From NCBI RefSeq assembly GCF_023544865.1, contig NZ_JAMJFX010000004.1, positions 62,001 through 126,000 on the forward strand: 64,000 nt of DNA, in the 5' to 3' direction. The DNA comes from Phaeovulum molybdatiresistens. Lineage in GTDB: Bacteria; Pseudomonadota; Alphaproteobacteria; Rhodobacterales; Rhodobacteraceae. The translations under genes and the position numbers were made by a program. The notes under the pieces were generated by a model. It was not told the DNA's origin and ran no database searches. It was given only the letters and a program-made list of their open reading frames with translations. This document shows positions 48,716 to 60,944 of this stretch, one piece after another. The first letter of the stretch is position 1. Each line of letters begins with the position of its first letter.

Positions 48716-49882
48716 ATGACAGAGATGGTCTTTGGCACCGTGCCCGTGCGGGCCGGTGAACCGATTCTTCCCCGCTGGTGGCGGACAATCGACAAATGGG
48801 CGCTGACCAGCGTTCTTTTGCTGTTCATGCTGGGGATGTTGCTGGGGCTGGCCGCCTCGGTGCCGCTGGCGGAAAAGAACGGGCTTGAACCCTTTTATTA
48901 CGTCAAACGGCAGGCGTTCTTTGGCGTGGTTGCGCTGGGCGTCATGGCGCTGGTGTCGATGTTAAGCCCGGTTCAGGTGCGCCGGCTGGGCGTGATCGGC
49001 TTTGTCGGCGCTTTCATCGCGATCCTGGCCTTGCCATTTTTTGGCACCGATTTCGGCAAGGGCGCGGTGCGCTGGTTGTCCTTCGGCTTCGCCTCGGTGC
49101 AGCCGTCGGAATTCCTCAAGCCCGGTTTCGTGGTGCTAGCCGCCTGGTTCATGGCCGCCTCCCAAGAGGTCGCGGGCCCGCCGGGGCGGCTTTATTCCTT
49201 TGTTCTGGCGCTGGTGATCGTGCTGTTGCTGGCGCTGCAGCCCGATTTCGGGCAGGCAAGCCTGGTGCTGTTTTCCTGGGGGGTGATGTATTTCATCGCC
49301 GGGGCGCCGATCTTTCTGTTGACGGTGCTGGCGGGGATGACGGTGCTGGGCGGCGTGGTGGCCTATAATTCTTCGGAACATTTCGCGCGCCGCATCGATG
49401 GCTTTCTGTCGGCCGAAATCGACCCGCGCACCCAGATCGGCTATGCCACCAACGCCATCCAGGAAGGCGGCTTCTTTGGCGTGGGCGTGGGCGAGGGCAC
49501 GGTGAAATGGTCGCTGCCCGATGCCCATACCGATTTCATCATCGCCGTCGCGGCCGAGGAATATGGCCTGATCCTGGTGCTGATGATCATCGCGCTTTAC
49601 GCCACCATCGTGGTGCGGTCGCTGATCCGGCTGATGCGCGAACGCGATACGTTCACGCGGTTGGCCGGGGCGGGACTTGCCTGTGCCTTTGGCGTGCAGG
49701 CCTTCATCAACATGGGGGTCGCGGTGCGGCTGTTGCCGGCCAAGGGGATGACGCTGCCCTTCGTCAGCTATGGCGGATCGTCGGTCATCGCCTCGGGCAT
49801 CGCGTTGGGCATGTTGCTGGCGCTGACCCGGACGCGCCCGCAGGGGCAGATCTCGGATATTCTGGCGCGCAGGGGGTGGTGA
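48716..49882 (+). CDS. ftsW: Septal peptidoglycan glycosyltransferase FtsW
   Basis: SEDS-family polymerase of the divisome, 388 residues with about ten membrane segments. Family signatures: [34 protein letters not shown], and near the C-terminus [26 protein letters not shown]. After the reversed HIT gene there are 234 bases to the ftsW start, so this gene probably has its own promoter. The TGATG junction couples it to murG. Confidence 0.96.
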   Translation: MTEMVFGTVPVRAGEPILPRWWRTIDKWALTSVLLLFMLGMLLGLAASVPLAEKNGLEPFYYVKRQAFFGVVALGVMALVSMLSPVQVRRLGVIGFVGAFIAILALPFFGTDFGKGAVRWLSFGFASVQPSEFLKPGFVVLAAWFMAASQEVAGPPGRLYSFVLALVIVLLLALQPDFGQASLVLFSWGVMYFIAGAPIFLLTVLAGMTVLGGVVAYNSSEHFARRIDGFLSAEIDPRTQIGYATNAIQEGGFFGVGVGEGTVKWSLPDAHTDFIIAVAAEEYGLILVLMIIALYATIVVRSLIRLMRERDTFTRLAGAGLACAFGVQAFINMGVAVRLLPAKGMTLPFVSYGGSSVIASGIALGMLLALTRTRPQGQISDILARRGW

Positions 49883-50988
49883 TGTCGCGGACACGCGAAC
49901 CGCTGTTGCTGATCGCGGCCGGGGGGACGGGGGGGCATATGTTCCCCGCCCAGGCCCTGGCCGAGGCGATGGTGCGCCGGGGCTGGCGCGTCAAGCTGTC
50001 GACGGATGCGCGCGGCGCGCGCTATGCGGGCGGCTTTCCGCATGTGGTGCGGGTGGAACAGGTCCCCTCGGCCACCTTCGCGCGCGGTGGCGTTCTGGCC
50101 CGGGCGGTGGTGCCGCTGCGCATCGCGGGCGGGGTGGTCAAGGCCATCGTGGCTGGACTGTCGGACCGGCCTACGGTTGTGGTGGGCTTTGGCGGCTATC
50201 CGACGATCCCGGCGCTGGCGGCGGCGGTGGCGCTGCGCATTCCGCGCGCGATCCATGAACAAAACGGCCTTCTGGGCAAGGTGAACCGGCTCTTTGCGCC
50301 GCGCGTCGATGTGCTGGCCTGCGGCACCTGGCCCACGGCGCTGCCCGAAAAGGTGCAGGCCGTTCACACCGGCAACCCGGTGCGCGCCGCCGTGCGCGAC
50401 CGTGCCGCCGCCCCCTATATCCCGCCCGGCGATTATCCGATGAGCGTGCTGGTCATTGGCGGCAGCCAGGGCGCGCGGATCCTGTCGGATATGGTGCCCG
50501 CCGCGCTGGCCGCGCTGCCCGACCGGCTGCGCGCCAATCTGCGCGTCGCCCATCAGGCCCGCGACGAAGATATGGCCCGCGTGATCGCCGCCTATGACGC
50601 CGCCGGTATCGCCGCCGAGGTGCAGCCCTTCTTCAACGACGTCCCCCGCCGCCTGTCCGAGGCGCAGCTGGTGATTTCGCGCGCGGGGGCCTCTTCTGTG
50701 GCGGATATTTCCGTCATCGGGCGCCCCGCGATCCTGATCCCCTATGCTGCGGCGACGGGCGATCATCAGACCGCAAATGCCCGTGGGCTGGTGGACGCAG
50801 GCGGCGCGATCCTGATCCCCGAGGCGCGGCTTGACCCCGAAACGCTGGCCGAACAGGTCGCGCTTGTGCTGGACAATCCCGCCGGGGCCGTGCAGATGGC
50901 CCATTCCGCGTTGAATTACGGCATCCCCGATGCCACCGCCCGGCTGGTCGATCTGGTCGAGGCGCTTGCACGAAAGACCAAGACATGA
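49882..50988 (+). CDS. murG: Undecaprenyldiphospho-muramoylpentapeptide N-acetylglucosaminyltransferase
   Basis: Converts lipid I to lipid II on the inner face of the membrane, 368 residues. The glycine-rich donor loop [15 protein letters not shown] is at the N-terminus; [22 protein letters not shown] and the second loop [11 protein letters not shown] follow. The UDP-GlcNAc region is [13 protein letters not shown], followed by [14 protein letters not shown]. It overlaps ftsW by one base and murC by four. Confidence 0.97.
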   Translation: MSRTREPLLLIAAGGTGGHMFPAQALAEAMVRRGWRVKLSTDARGARYAGGFPHVVRVEQVPSATFARGGVLARAVVPLRIAGGVVKAIVAGLSDRPTVVVGFGGYPTIPALAAAVALRIPRAIHEQNGLLGKVNRLFAPRVDVLACGTWPTALPEKVQAVHTGNPVRAAVRDRAAAPYIPPGDYPMSVLVIGGSQGARILSDMVPAALAALPDRLRANLRVAHQARDEDMARVIAAYDAAGIAAEVQPFFNDVPRRLSEAQLVISRAGASSVADISVIGRPAILIPYAAATGDHQTANARGLVDAGGAILIPEARLDPETLAEQVALVLDNPAGAVQMAHSALNYGIPDATARLVDLVEALARKTKT

Positions 50989-52403
50989 GCGCAGCCGCTA
51001 CGAAACTTCCCGGGGAACTGGGCCCCATCCACTTTGTCGGGATCGGCGGCATCGGCATGTCGGGCATCGCCGAGGTGCTGATGACCCAGGGCTTCACGGT
51101 GCAGGGGTCGGACGCCAAGGCCAGCAAGATCACCGACCGGCTGGTGCAACTGGGCGCGAAGGTCTTCGAAGGCCAGCGCGCGGACAACCTGGGCGATGCG
51201 GCGGTCGTTGTGATTTCCTCGGCGATCAAGGCGGGCAACCCCGAACTGGAAGAGGCGCGCCGGCGCGGCCTGCCGGTGGTGCGCCGGGCCGAGATGCTGG
51301 CCGAGCTGATGCGGCTGCGCTCCAACATCGCAGTCGCGGGCACGCATGGCAAGACCACGACCACGACGATGGTGGCCACGCTGCTGGACAAGGGCGGGTT
51401 CGACCCCACCGTGATCAATGGCGGCGTGATCCATGCCTATGGATCAAACGCCCGGGCCGGGGCGGGCGAATGGATGGTGGTCGAGGCCGACGAATCCGAC
51501 GGCAGCTTCAACCGCCTGCCCGCGACGATCGCCATCGTGACCAATATCGACCCCGAGCACATGGAACACTGGGGCAGCTTTGACGCGCTGCGCAAGGGGT
51601 TTTACGATTTCGTCTCGAACATTCCGTTCTACGGTCTGGCCGTCTGCTGCACCGACCACGCCGAGGTGCAGGCGCTGGTGGGCAAGCTGACCGACCGGCG
51701 CGTCGTGACCTTTGGCTTCAATGCCCAGGCCGATGTGCGCGCCGTGAACCTTCGGTTCGATCAGGGCAAGGCGTTCTTCGATATCCTGCTGCAATCCGAG
51801 GGCGAGGGTTCGAAAATCGAAAACTGTTCCCTGCCGATGCCGGGCGATCACAACGTCTCGAACGCGCTGGCGGCGGTTGCGGTGGCGCGCCATCTGGGCA
51901 TGAAGCGCGATGAAATCCGCGAGGCGCTGGCCGCCTTTGGCGGCGTGAACCGCCGCTTTACCAAGCTGGGCGAGGTGCTGGGCGGCGTCAGCATCATCGA
52001 CGATTACGGCCACCATCCGGTGGAAATTGCCGCCGTGCTGAAGGCCGCGCGGCAGGCGGTGTCGGGCCAGCCCGGCGCGCGCGTCATCGCCGTGCATCAG
52101 CCGCACCGTTACACCCGTCTGGCCAGCCTGTTCGATGATTTCTGTACCGCCTTCAACGAGGCCGATGTGGTCGCCATCGCCGATGTCTATGCGGCGGGCG
52201 AAGACCCGATCCCCGGCGCCTCGCGCGATGATCTGGTGGCGGGGCTGATCCGGCACGGCCATCGCCATGCCCGCGCGCTGCACCATGAAGAGGATTTGGC
52301 ACGCCTGGTGCGTGAACAGGCCCGGCCGGGCGATATTGTTGTCTGCCTGGGCGCGGGCACGATTTCGGCCTGGGCGCATGGCCTGATCGCGAAGCTGACC
52401 TAG
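50985..52403 (+). CDS. murC: UDP-N-acetylmuramate-L-alanine ligase
   Basis: Adds L-Ala to UDP-MurNAc, the first peptide step, 472 residues. N-terminal domain [23 protein letters not shown] loop G119[11 protein letters not shown]; then [19 protein letters not shown] and [12 protein letters not shown], and the C-terminal [11 protein letters not shown]. Coupled to murG by ATGA. A DUF2484 gene follows after 4 bases. Confidence 0.97.
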   Translation: MSAAATKLPGELGPIHFVGIGGIGMSGIAEVLMTQGFTVQGSDAKASKITDRLVQLGAKVFEGQRADNLGDAAVVVISSAIKAGNPELEEARRRGLPVVRRAEMLAELMRLRSNIAVAGTHGKTTTTTMVATLLDKGGFDPTVINGGVIHAYGSNARAGAGEWMVVEADESDGSFNRLPATIAIVTNIDPEHMEHWGSFDALRKGFYDFVSNIPFYGLAVCCTDHAEVQALVGKLTDRRVVTFGFNAQADVRAVNLRFDQGKAFFDILLQSEGEGSKIENCSLPMPGDHNVSNALAAVAVARHLGMKRDEIREALAAFGGVNRRFTKLGEVLGGVSIIDDYGHHPVEIAAVLKAARQAVSGQPGARVIAVHQPHRYTRLASLFDDFCTAFNEADVVAIADVYAAGEDPIPGASRDDLVAGLIRHGHRHARALHHEEDLARLVREQARPGDIVVCLGAGTISAWAHGLIAKLT

Positions 52404-52407
52404 GCGG

Positions 52408-52659
52408 ATGGGGACGCTGTCGCTTCTTGCCGCTTGCCTCTGGGCGGTGCTGGCCACGTCGATCGCGCTTGCCCCGGCCCGGTTTCACTGGCGCGCGGCC
52501 TGGGCGCTGATCGCGTCGGGCGTGCCGATCCTGGGCTGGGTCACCTATGAAAACGGCCCGGTCTGGGGGCTGGCGGTGCTGGTCGGCGGCATGAGCGTGC
52601 TGCGCTGGCCGCTGGTCCACCTGATGCGCCGCCTGCGCCAGCCCGACCCGGCCGAGTGA
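52408..52659 (+). CDS. DUF2484 small membrane protein
   Basis: Protein of 83 residues with three short hydrophobic segments (LSLLAACLWAVLATSIAL, AWALIASGVPILGWVTY, VWGLAVLVGGMSVLRWP) and a basic C-terminus. It matches what I recall of DUF2484, a family found between murC and murB in Rhodobacterales. The function is unknown; the constant position suggests an envelope or division role. It starts 4 bases after murC; murB follows after 38 bases. Confidence 0.8.
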   Translation: MGTLSLLAACLWAVLATSIALAPARFHWRAAWALIASGVPILGWVTYENGPVWGLAVLVGGMSVLRWPLVHLMRRLRQPDPAE

Positions 52660-52697
52660 CGCTTGCGCGCCCGCCCGGGCCGGATTAGACCCTGGTC

Positions 52698-53657
52698 ATG
52701 AAGACGCTTTTCACCACCGATTTCACCCCCCGCGGGGTGCTGACCCCGAACCGGCCGCTGGCCGATCTGACCTGGCTGCGCGTCGGCGGCCCGGCGGACT
52801 GGCTGTTCCAGCCCGCGGATGTGGCCGATCTGGCCGCGTTTCTGGCGGCGCTGGACCCGGGCGTGGCGGTGTTTCCGATGGGGGTGGGGTCCAACCTGAT
52901 CGTGCGCGATGGCGGCCTGCGCGCGGTGGTGATCCGGCTGGGGCGGGGCTTCAACGGCATCACGGTTGCGGGCAACCGGGTGACGGCGGGGGCGGCGGCG
53001 CTGGATGCCCATGTCGCGCGCCGCGCGGCCGAGGCGGGGGTGGACCTGACCTTCCTGCGCACCATTCCGGGCAGTATCGGCGGCGCGGTGCGGATGAATG
53101 CGGGGTGCTATGGCGAATATGTCGCCGATCACCTGATCTCGGCCCGGGCGCTGAACCGCGCGGGGCGGGCGGTGACGCTGACCCCTGTCGATCTGCGCCT
53201 GTCCTACCGTCAAAGCCACCTGCCTGAAGGCTGGGTGCTGGTCGAGGCCGTGTTCGAAGGCGCGCCGGGCGACCCGGCCGCGCTGGAGGCGAAGATGACC
53301 GACCAGATCGCCCGGCGCGATGCCAGCCAGCCCACGCGCGAACGGTCCGCCGGGTCGACGTTTCGCAACCCGGTGGGCTATTCCTCGACCGGGCGGGCCG
53401 ATGATGTGCATGACCTGAAGGCCTGGGCGGTGATCGACAAGGCGGGCATGCGCGGCGCGCGGCGGGGCGGCGCGCAGATGTCGGAAATGCATTCCAACTT
53501 TTTGATCAACGCGGGCGGCGCCACCGCCGCCGACCTTGAGGCGCTTGGCGAAGAGGTGCGCAAAAAGGTTTTGCAGACGCAGGGAATTTCGCTAGAGTGG
53601 GAAATCATGCGCATCGGCGATTTTGTGGCGCCTGATGCGGTAGAAAAAGATCAATAA
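52698..53657 (+). CDS. murB: UDP-N-acetylmuramate dehydrogenase
   Basis: FAD/NADPH reductase that completes UDP-MurNAc, 319 residues. FAD-binding features: [26 protein letters not shown], and [21 protein letters not shown]. The catalytic Ser region is [10 protein letters not shown] and the C-terminal Glu lies in LEWEIMRIG. Length and the AGSTFRNP motif fit the type II form. ddl follows after 31 bases. Confidence 0.96.
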   Translation: MKTLFTTDFTPRGVLTPNRPLADLTWLRVGGPADWLFQPADVADLAAFLAALDPGVAVFPMGVGSNLIVRDGGLRAVVIRLGRGFNGITVAGNRVTAGAAALDAHVARRAAEAGVDLTFLRTIPGSIGGAVRMNAGCYGEYVADHLISARALNRAGRAVTLTPVDLRLSYRQSHLPEGWVLVEAVFEGAPGDPAALEAKMTDQIARRDASQPTRERSAGSTFRNPVGYSSTGRADDVHDLKAWAVIDKAGMRGARRGGAQMSEMHSNFLINAGGATAADLEALGEEVRKKVLQTQGISLEWEIMRIGDFVAPDAVEKDQ

Positions 53658-53688
53658 TCCACGGGGATAACCCCGGGAAGAGGCGAAA

Positions 53689-54612
53689 GTGGCGGGTGTG
53701 TCGAGCAGGGCAGCCCACCGTGTGGCGGTTTTGATGGGTGGCCCCTCGGCAGAGCGGGCGGTGTCCCTGTCTTCGGGGCGCGAATGTGCCCAGGCGCTGC
53801 GGGTGGCGGGCTATGAGGTGATCGAGGTCGATGCCGGCCCCGATCTGGCCATGCGTCTTGCCGAAATCCGCCCCGACGTGGTCTTCAACGCTCTGCATGG
53901 CCGCTGGGGCGAGGATGGCTGTGTCCAGGGCCTGCTGGAATGGCTGCGCATTCCCTATACGCATTCGGGCGTTCTGGCCTCGGCGCTGGCGATGGACAAG
54001 ACCCGCGCCAAGGATGCCTTCCGCGCCGCCGGCTTGCCGGTGGTGGAAAGCGTGCTGGCCCCCAAGGCCGAGGTCATGGCCCGCCATGTCCTGCCCGCGC
54101 CCTATGTGGTCAAACCCAACAACGAGGGGTCCTCGGTCGGGGTCTATCTGGTGCTGGACGGCGCGAACCGCCCGCCGCAACTGTCCGATGAAATGCCGCA
54201 GATGGTGATGGTGGAAAGCTATGCCCCCGGGCGTGAGCTGACCTGTTCCGTCATGGGCGATCGCGCGCTGTGCGTGACCGAGATCCAGACCACAGGCTGG
54301 TATGATTACGACGCGAAATACAGCCCCGGCGGGTCGCGCCATGTGCTGCCCGCCGATCTGCCGCCCGAAATCACCGCGGCCTGTCTGGACCATGCCCTGC
54401 GCGCCCATCGCGCGCTGGGGTGCCGGGGTCTGTCGCGCACTGATTTCCGCTGGGATGAGGCGCGGGGCCTTGCGGGCCTTGTACTCTTGGAAACCAATAC
54501 CCAGCCGGGGATGACGCCGACCTCGCTGTCGCCTGAACAGGCGGCGCATATGGGCATCGGTTTCCCCGATCTGTGCCGCTGGATCGTCGAGGATGCCTCA
54601 TGCGATCGCTAG
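53689..54612 (+). CDS. ddl: D-alanine-D-alanine ligase
   Basis: ATP-grasp ligase making D-Ala-D-Ala for MurF, 307 residues. Motifs: [49 protein letters not shown], and the C-terminal [20 protein letters not shown]. The start is GTG at 53689 after AAGAGGCGAAA; no ATG gives the family N-terminus. The last 13 bases overlap ftsQ. Confidence 0.95.
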   Translation: MAGVSSRAAHRVAVLMGGPSAERAVSLSSGRECAQALRVAGYEVIEVDAGPDLAMRLAEIRPDVVFNALHGRWGEDGCVQGLLEWLRIPYTHSGVLASALAMDKTRAKDAFRAAGLPVVESVLAPKAEVMARHVLPAPYVVKPNNEGSSVGVYLVLDGANRPPQLSDEMPQMVMVESYAPGRELTCSVMGDRALCVTEIQTTGWYDYDAKYSPGGSRHVLPADLPPEITAACLDHALRAHRALGCRGLSRTDFRWDEARGLAGLVLLETNTQPGMTPTSLSPEQAAHMGIGFPDLCRWIVEDASCDR

Positions 54613-55568
54613 GTGCCCCGCCCCCGCGGCCGCAGCTGCGCGCCGAACCCCGTCCGGGCGCGGCCCCGCGTGCGCCGCAGATGGCCGCCGCCGCCCCACG
54701 CCCGCCACGCCGTGACCCCGCGCCCTCGCGCCTGGCCTATCGGTTGCAGCGGCTGTGGCTGACGCCGTTCGTGCGCGCGCTGACCCGGATCGGCCTGCCG
54801 GTCTTTGCCGTGGTGCTGGGCCTTGGCATCTGGCTGGGCGATGAGGGGCGCCGCGCCGATCTGGTCGCGAGCTATGAAGACATCAAGCTGTCGATCCAGA
54901 ACCGCCCCGAATTCATGGTCGGCCTGTTGAAGATCGAGGGCGCCAGCCCCGAGGTTGATGCCGCGATCCGCGCGATGATGCCGGTGCAGCTGCCCGCCTC
55001 GTCCTTCGCGATTGATCTGGACGCGTTCCGCGCGATGATCCGGCGGCTGGATGCGGTGGCCGATGTCGGGTTGATGATCCGCCCCGGCGGCGTGCTGGAG
55101 GCAGCGGTGACCGAACGCGTCCCCGCGATCCTGTGGCGTGCGCCGACGGGTCTTGAGATGCTGGATGCGACGGGCCACCGTGTCGCCACGCTGATCGCGC
55201 GCGAGACGCGCCCTGATCTGGCGCTGATCGCGGGTGTGGGCGCCGATCGTGCCGTGCCTGAGGCGCTGGCCGTGCTGGCCGCCGCCGCGCCGATCCTGCC
55301 GCGCGCGCGCGGACTGGTGCGGGTGGGCGAACGGCGCTGGGATCTGGTGCTGGAACGCGATCAGCGCATCCTGCTGCCCGAACAGAACCCGGTGCGCGCG
55401 ATCGAACGCGTGCTGGCGCTGGATGCCGCCGAAGACATTCTTGACCGCGATTTTACCCATCTCGACATGCGCAACGAAACCCGGCCCACGATCCGCCTTT
55501 CCGCCGCCGCTCTGGAGGAATTCCGCAGGATCACCGGCCCGGACACGAAGGCGAGGGCTGTACGATGA
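54600..55568 (+). CDS. ftsQ: Cell division protein FtsQ
   Basis: Bitopic divisome protein, 322 residues. A long cytoplasmic Pro/Arg/Ala-rich N-terminus (about residues 1-55) precedes the membrane helix ([16 protein letters not shown]) and the periplasmic POTRA domain (about residues 105-175; [22 protein letters not shown]). The beta domain then runs to the C-terminus. It starts within the end of ddl and is coupled to ftsA by ATGA. FtsQ scaffolds FtsL and other late division proteins. Confidence 0.93.
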   Translation: MRSLGAPPPRPQLRAEPRPGAAPRAPQMAAAAPRPPRRDPAPSRLAYRLQRLWLTPFVRALTRIGLPVFAVVLGLGIWLGDEGRRADLVASYEDIKLSIQNRPEFMVGLLKIEGASPEVDAAIRAMMPVQLPASSFAIDLDAFRAMIRRLDAVADVGLMIRPGGVLEAAVTERVPAILWRAPTGLEMLDATGHRVATLIARETRPDLALIAGVGADRAVPEALAVLAAAAPILPRARGLVRVGERRWDLVLERDQRILLPEQNPVRAIERVLALDAAEDILDRDFTHLDMRNETRPTIRLSAAALEEFRRITGPDTKARAVR

Positions 55569-56899
55569 CAGATCTTTACGAATTCCAGCGCGCGATGCGC
55601 AACATGCGCAAGACCGCAATGCAGCGCGGCGTGATCGCGATTCTGGATGTGGGCACATCCAAGATCGCCTGTCTGGTGCTGCGCTTCGACGGGGCCGATG
55701 CGATGCGCGAGGGCGACGGGCTGGGCCCCCTGGCGGGGCAGGCGGGCTTTCGGGTGATCGGCGCGGCGACGACCCGGTCGCGCGGGGTGCGCTTTGGCGA
55801 AATCGACGCGATGGCCGAAACCGAACGCGCGATCCGCACCGCGGTGCAGGCGGCGCAAAAGATGGCCAATACCCGCGTGGATCATGTGATTGCCTGTTTT
55901 TCCGGCGCGGGGCCGCGCAGCTATGGGCTGGCGGGCGATGTCACGCTGCATGACGGTCATGTCAGCGAACAGGATGTGGCGCGCGTGCTGGCGGCCTGCG
56001 ACATGCCCGACATCGGCCCCGGGCGCGAGGTGCTGCATGCCCAGCCGGTGAACTTTACGCTCGATCACCGCACCGGGCTTGGCGATCCCCGCGGGCAGGT
56101 CGGCCAGCGGCTGGCCGTTGACATGCACATGCTGACGATCGAGGCCGATGCGGTGCAGAACCTGATCCATGTGATCCGGCGCTGCGATCTGGAACTGGCG
56201 GGGGTGGCGTCTTCGGCCTATGTCTCGGGGATCGCAAGCCTGGTCGAGGATGAACAGGAACTGGGCGCGGCCTGCATCGACATGGGCGGCGGCGCCACGG
56301 GCGTGTCGATCTTCATGAAGAAACACATGATCTTTGCCGATGCGGTGCGCATGGGCGGCGATCTGGTGAGCAAGGACATTGCCGCGGGGCTGCAGGTGCC
56401 GATGGCGCTGGCCGAACGGATCAAGACCTTCCACGGCGGGGTCTATGCCACCGGCATGGATGATCGTGAGATGATCGAGCTGTCGGGCAATTCGGGCGAC
56501 TGGGAAAAGGACCGCCGCCAGATCAGCCGGACCGAGCTGATCGGCATCATGCGCCCCCGCGTCGAGGAAATCCTGGAAGAGGTGCGCGCGATCCTGGATG
56601 CGGCGGGCTTTGACCATCTGCCCAGCCAGCAGATCGTGCTGACGGGCGGGGCCAGCCAGATCCCCGGGCTGGACGGGCTGGCGGCGCGGATCCTGGGCCA
56701 GAACGTGCGTCTGGGCCGGCCGCTGCGGGTGCAGGGCCTGCCGCAGGCCGCGACCGGGGCGGGCTTTGCCAGCGCGGTGGGGCTGGCGCTGTTTGCCGCC
56801 CATCCGCAGGACGAATGGTGGGATTTCGAAATCCCCGCCGAACGCTATCCGGCCCGCTCGCTCAAGCGTGCGATGCGCTGGTTCCGCGACAATTGGTGA
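55565..56899 (+). CDS. ftsA: Cell division protein FtsA
   Basis: Actin-fold protein tethering FtsZ to the membrane, 444 residues. Actin-type motifs: phosphate 1 IAILDVGTSKIACLVL, phosphate 2 CIDMGGGATGVSIF and adenosine motif VLTGGASQIPGLDGLA. The amphipathic C-terminal helix LKRAMRWFRDNW fits the membrane-targeting sequence. A hairpin followed by T-runs lies 52 bases after the stop, so ftsZ is probably not fully dependent on ftsA transcription. Confidence 0.96.
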   Translation: MTDLYEFQRAMRNMRKTAMQRGVIAILDVGTSKIACLVLRFDGADAMREGDGLGPLAGQAGFRVIGAATTRSRGVRFGEIDAMAETERAIRTAVQAAQKMANTRVDHVIACFSGAGPRSYGLAGDVTLHDGHVSEQDVARVLAACDMPDIGPGREVLHAQPVNFTLDHRTGLGDPRGQVGQRLAVDMHMLTIEADAVQNLIHVIRRCDLELAGVASSAYVSGIASLVEDEQELGAACIDMGGGATGVSIFMKKHMIFADAVRMGGDLVSKDIAAGLQVPMALAERIKTFHGGVYATGMDDREMIELSGNSGDWEKDRRQISRTELIGIMRPRVEEILEEVRAILDAAGFDHLPSQQIVLTGGASQIPGLDGLAARILGQNVRLGRPLRVQGLPQAATGAGFASAVGLALFAAHPQDEWWDFEIPAERYPARSLKRAMRWFRDNW

Positions 56900-56951
56900 A
56901 CCCAGCCGCTGCGGTGGATGCGAATCGTTTCCACCAGATGCTGCGTCATGC

Positions 56952-56980
56952 GCGAAATACCGCTTGCGGCGGTTTTTCGC
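56952..56980 (+). terminator. Terminator-like hairpin between ftsA and ftsZ
   Basis: A 6-bp outer stem (56952-56957 with 56975-56980) and a 5-bp inner stem (56959-56963 with 56969-56973), separated by one T-T mismatch; the inner GC stem is followed directly by five Ts. Candidate partial terminator after ftsA; ftsZ lies 127 bases further on. Confidence 0.55.
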
Positions 56981-57106
56981 CTTCCAGATTTTGTGGAGTA
57001 ACTGTGTTTTTCAGGTGACGTTCCACGGAATCAAGGCTAAAATCACCCTAATTTTCAGGGAAACCGGCTCGGGACAGGGGCCGAACAAAATCACAGGCGG
57101 AAACCA

Positions 57107-58756
<1,650 letters not shown>

Positions 58757-58777
58757 TCCGTTCACAAAAGACCAGAC

Positions 58778-58806
58778 AGGGCCGGGGCGATCCCGGCCCT
58801 TTGTCA
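58778..58806 (+). terminator. Intrinsic terminator after ftsZ
   Basis: A perfect 9-bp stem (58778-58786 with 58792-58800), 5-nt loop, then TTGTCATTGT, 21 bases after the ftsZ stop. The T-run is imperfect. It separates ftsZ from lpxC. Confidence 0.75.
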
Positions 58807-58981
58807 TTGTATATCAATGCATTATGCCGTGATCGGCAGGCTTGTGCCCAAGCCTGCGGCAATTGTTTCAATGCGTTACAAAGAGTGAATTGTTAACCGG
58901 CCCCCGGGGGCTTAGCTGATGCTGCGGTCCGGTGCCCCTTGGGCGGCGCCGCCACCGGCAAGTGAAACAAAGGGTGCAGCA

Positions 58982-59899
58982 GTGCAGACGACAATAGGTT
59001 CCCCGGCGGTGTTTGAAGGCGTTGGCCTGCATTCGGGCCAGCCTGTGCGGATGGTGATCCACCCCGCGCCCGCCGATCATGGCGTTGTCTTCCGCCGCAC
59101 CGATGTGCGCGCGGCCAATCCGCGCATTCCCGCGCTGTGGGACCGGGTGACACCGTCCAGGCTGTGCACATTGGTGGAAAATGCCGAAGGCGTTTCTGTC
59201 TCGACGATCGAACATGTGATGGCGGCGCTGGTCGGTGCTGGTGTCCACAACGCCCTGATTGAGATCGACGGCCCCGAGGTTCCGATCCTGGACGGGTCCG
59301 CCGCCCCCTTCGTCGCGGGGATCCAGGCCAAGGGCCTGCGCCAACTGGATGCGCCGCTGCGCGCCATCCGCATTCTGAAACCCGTTGAGGTGCGCGAAGG
59401 CGAGGCCGTGGCGCGGCTGGACCCGGCCCCGGCACTGGAAATCGATTTCGTCATCGACTTTGCCGATGCCGCGATCGGCCGTCAGGCCAAGCGGCTGAAC
59501 ATGGCCAATGGCGCGTTTGTGCGCGAACTGGCCGATAGCCGCACCTTCTGCCGCCAGTCCGATGTCGAGGCGATGCGCGCCAATGGTCTGGCCCTTGGTG
59601 GCACCTATGAAAACGCCGTTGTGGTCGATGGTGACCGCGTCCTGTCGCCGGGCGGTCTGCGCCACGCCGATGAGGCGGTGCGTCACAAGATGCTGGATGC
59701 GCTTGGCGACCTGGCCCTGGCCGGGGCGCCGATCCTGGGCCGCTATTCCGGCACGCGGGCGGGTCATGCGATGACCAACCGTCTGTTGCGCGCGCTGTTC
59801 GCCGATCCTTCGGCCTGGACCTGGGAAGAATGTTCGCCCGCGCAGGCCTATGGCCTGCCGGGTGCGGGCGTCTGCCGGGCCAGCGTCGCGGCGCGTTGA
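58982..59899 (+). CDS. lpxC: UDP-3-O-acyl-N-acetylglucosamine deacetylase
   Basis: Zinc enzyme for the committed step of lipid A synthesis, 305 residues. Zinc ligands H78 (STIEHVMAAL), H235 and D239 (HKMLDALGD), and the catalytic His262 (GTRAGHAMTN) line up with the family. The start is GTG at 58982, giving the family N-terminus MQTTI, with AAAGGG ahead; an ATG at 58919 would add 21 unrelated residues. The 225-base gap after ftsZ holds a terminator and probably the lpxC promoter. Confidence 0.95.
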   Translation: MQTTIGSPAVFEGVGLHSGQPVRMVIHPAPADHGVVFRRTDVRAANPRIPALWDRVTPSRLCTLVENAEGVSVSTIEHVMAALVGAGVHNALIEIDGPEVPILDGSAAPFVAGIQAKGLRQLDAPLRAIRILKPVEVREGEAVARLDPAPALEIDFVIDFADAAIGRQAKRLNMANGAFVRELADSRTFCRQSDVEAMRANGLALGGTYENAVVVDGDRVLSPGGLRHADEAVRHKMLDALGDLALAGAPILGRYSGTRAGHAMTNRLLRALFADPSAWTWEECSPAQAYGLPGAGVCRASVAAR

Positions 59900-60071
59900 C
59901 CCGCGCGCCGATGCCGGGCCGTCCGCTGTCATCCGGCCTATGCCGCGGCGGTGAAAGGCGTTTTGCGCCCCGGATTTTTCTGTGCTAGGACAAACCGAAG
60001 GGGCGGTTCCGCGTCACGCGGGGCAGCTTTTGCCAAGGTGGAATCAGGGTAGAAACGGGATAGGGCAGGAC

Positions 60072-60920
60072 ATGGCGCGCGGCAGATCGGCGGCTCAACT
60101 GGTCGGAAGTCTCGTTCTTGTGGGGGTGCTTGCGGCCTGCGGTGGTGGCACGGCGCGCGAAGCCTCGCTTGAATCCCTGACCGCCGAGGAAATCTACAAG
60201 CGCGGCGAATATGAGCTGGAGGTGGGCAACCCCCGCCGTCCCGAATCCGCGCTTCGTTATTTTTCCGAGGTGGAGCGGCTTTATCCCTATTCGGAATGGG
60301 CCAAGCGTGCGCTGATCATGCAGGCTTTCACCCAGCACAAGGCCAAGGATTATGAGGCCGCCCGCGCCAGCGCGCAGCGTTTCATCGACACCTATCCCGG
60401 CGATGAGGATGCGGCCTATGCCAAATACCTGCTGGCCCTGTCCTATTACGACCAGATCGATGAGGTTGGCCGCGATCAGGGCCTGACCTTCCAGGCGCTG
60501 CAGGCGCTGCGCGCGGTGATCGAGGAATATCCCGACAGCGAATATGCGCGTTCGTCCATCCTGAAATTCGATCTGGCCTTCGACCATCTGGCCGCGAAGG
60601 AAATGGAAATCGGGCGCTATTACCTGAAACGCGGGCATTACACGGCGGCGATCAATCGCTTCCGCGTGGTGGTTGAGGATTTCCAGACCACCACCCACAC
60701 GCCCGAGGCGCTGCACCGCCTGGTTGAGGCCTATCTGGCGCTTGGCATCACCGAAGAGGCGCAGACCGCGGGCGCGATTCTGGGCCATAACTTCCGGTCC
60801 TCGCCCTTCTATGAAGACAGCTACCGCCTGCTGACCCGCCGCGGCCTTGAACCCGAGGCCAAGGGCGACAGCTGGCTGGCGCGGGTCTATCGCCAGGTGA
60901 TCCGGGGCGAGTGGCTCTGA
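60072..60920 (+). CDS. bamD: Outer membrane assembly lipoprotein BamD
   Basis: Essential TPR lipoprotein of the BAM complex, 282 residues. The lipoprotein signal ends at a lipobox LAAC with the acylated Cys23. TPR repeats follow (about residues 40-250), starting EEIYKRGEYELEVGNPRRPESALRYFSEVERLYPYS. Start at 60072 with AGGGCAGG ahead. The gene order lpxC-bamD-recN groups outer-membrane functions downstream of the division genes. Confidence 0.95.
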   Translation: MARGRSAAQLVGSLVLVGVLAACGGGTAREASLESLTAEEIYKRGEYELEVGNPRRPESALRYFSEVERLYPYSEWAKRALIMQAFTQHKAKDYEAARASAQRFIDTYPGDEDAAYAKYLLALSYYDQIDEVGRDQGLTFQALQALRAVIEEYPDSEYARSSILKFDLAFDHLAAKEMEIGRYYLKRGHYTAAINRFRVVVEDFQTTTHTPEALHRLVEAYLALGITEEAQTAGAILGHNFRSSPFYEDSYRLLTRRGLEPEAKGDSWLARVYRQVIRGEWL

Positions 60921-60944
60921 TCGCGGGTCGCGACGGGGGCGGGG

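Noticed and set aside
58801..58833. lpxC promoter near the AT-rich stretch after the ftsZ terminator
   Set aside because: An AT-rich TTGTCATTGTATATC segment is present, but no pair of hexamers has good sequence and spacing.
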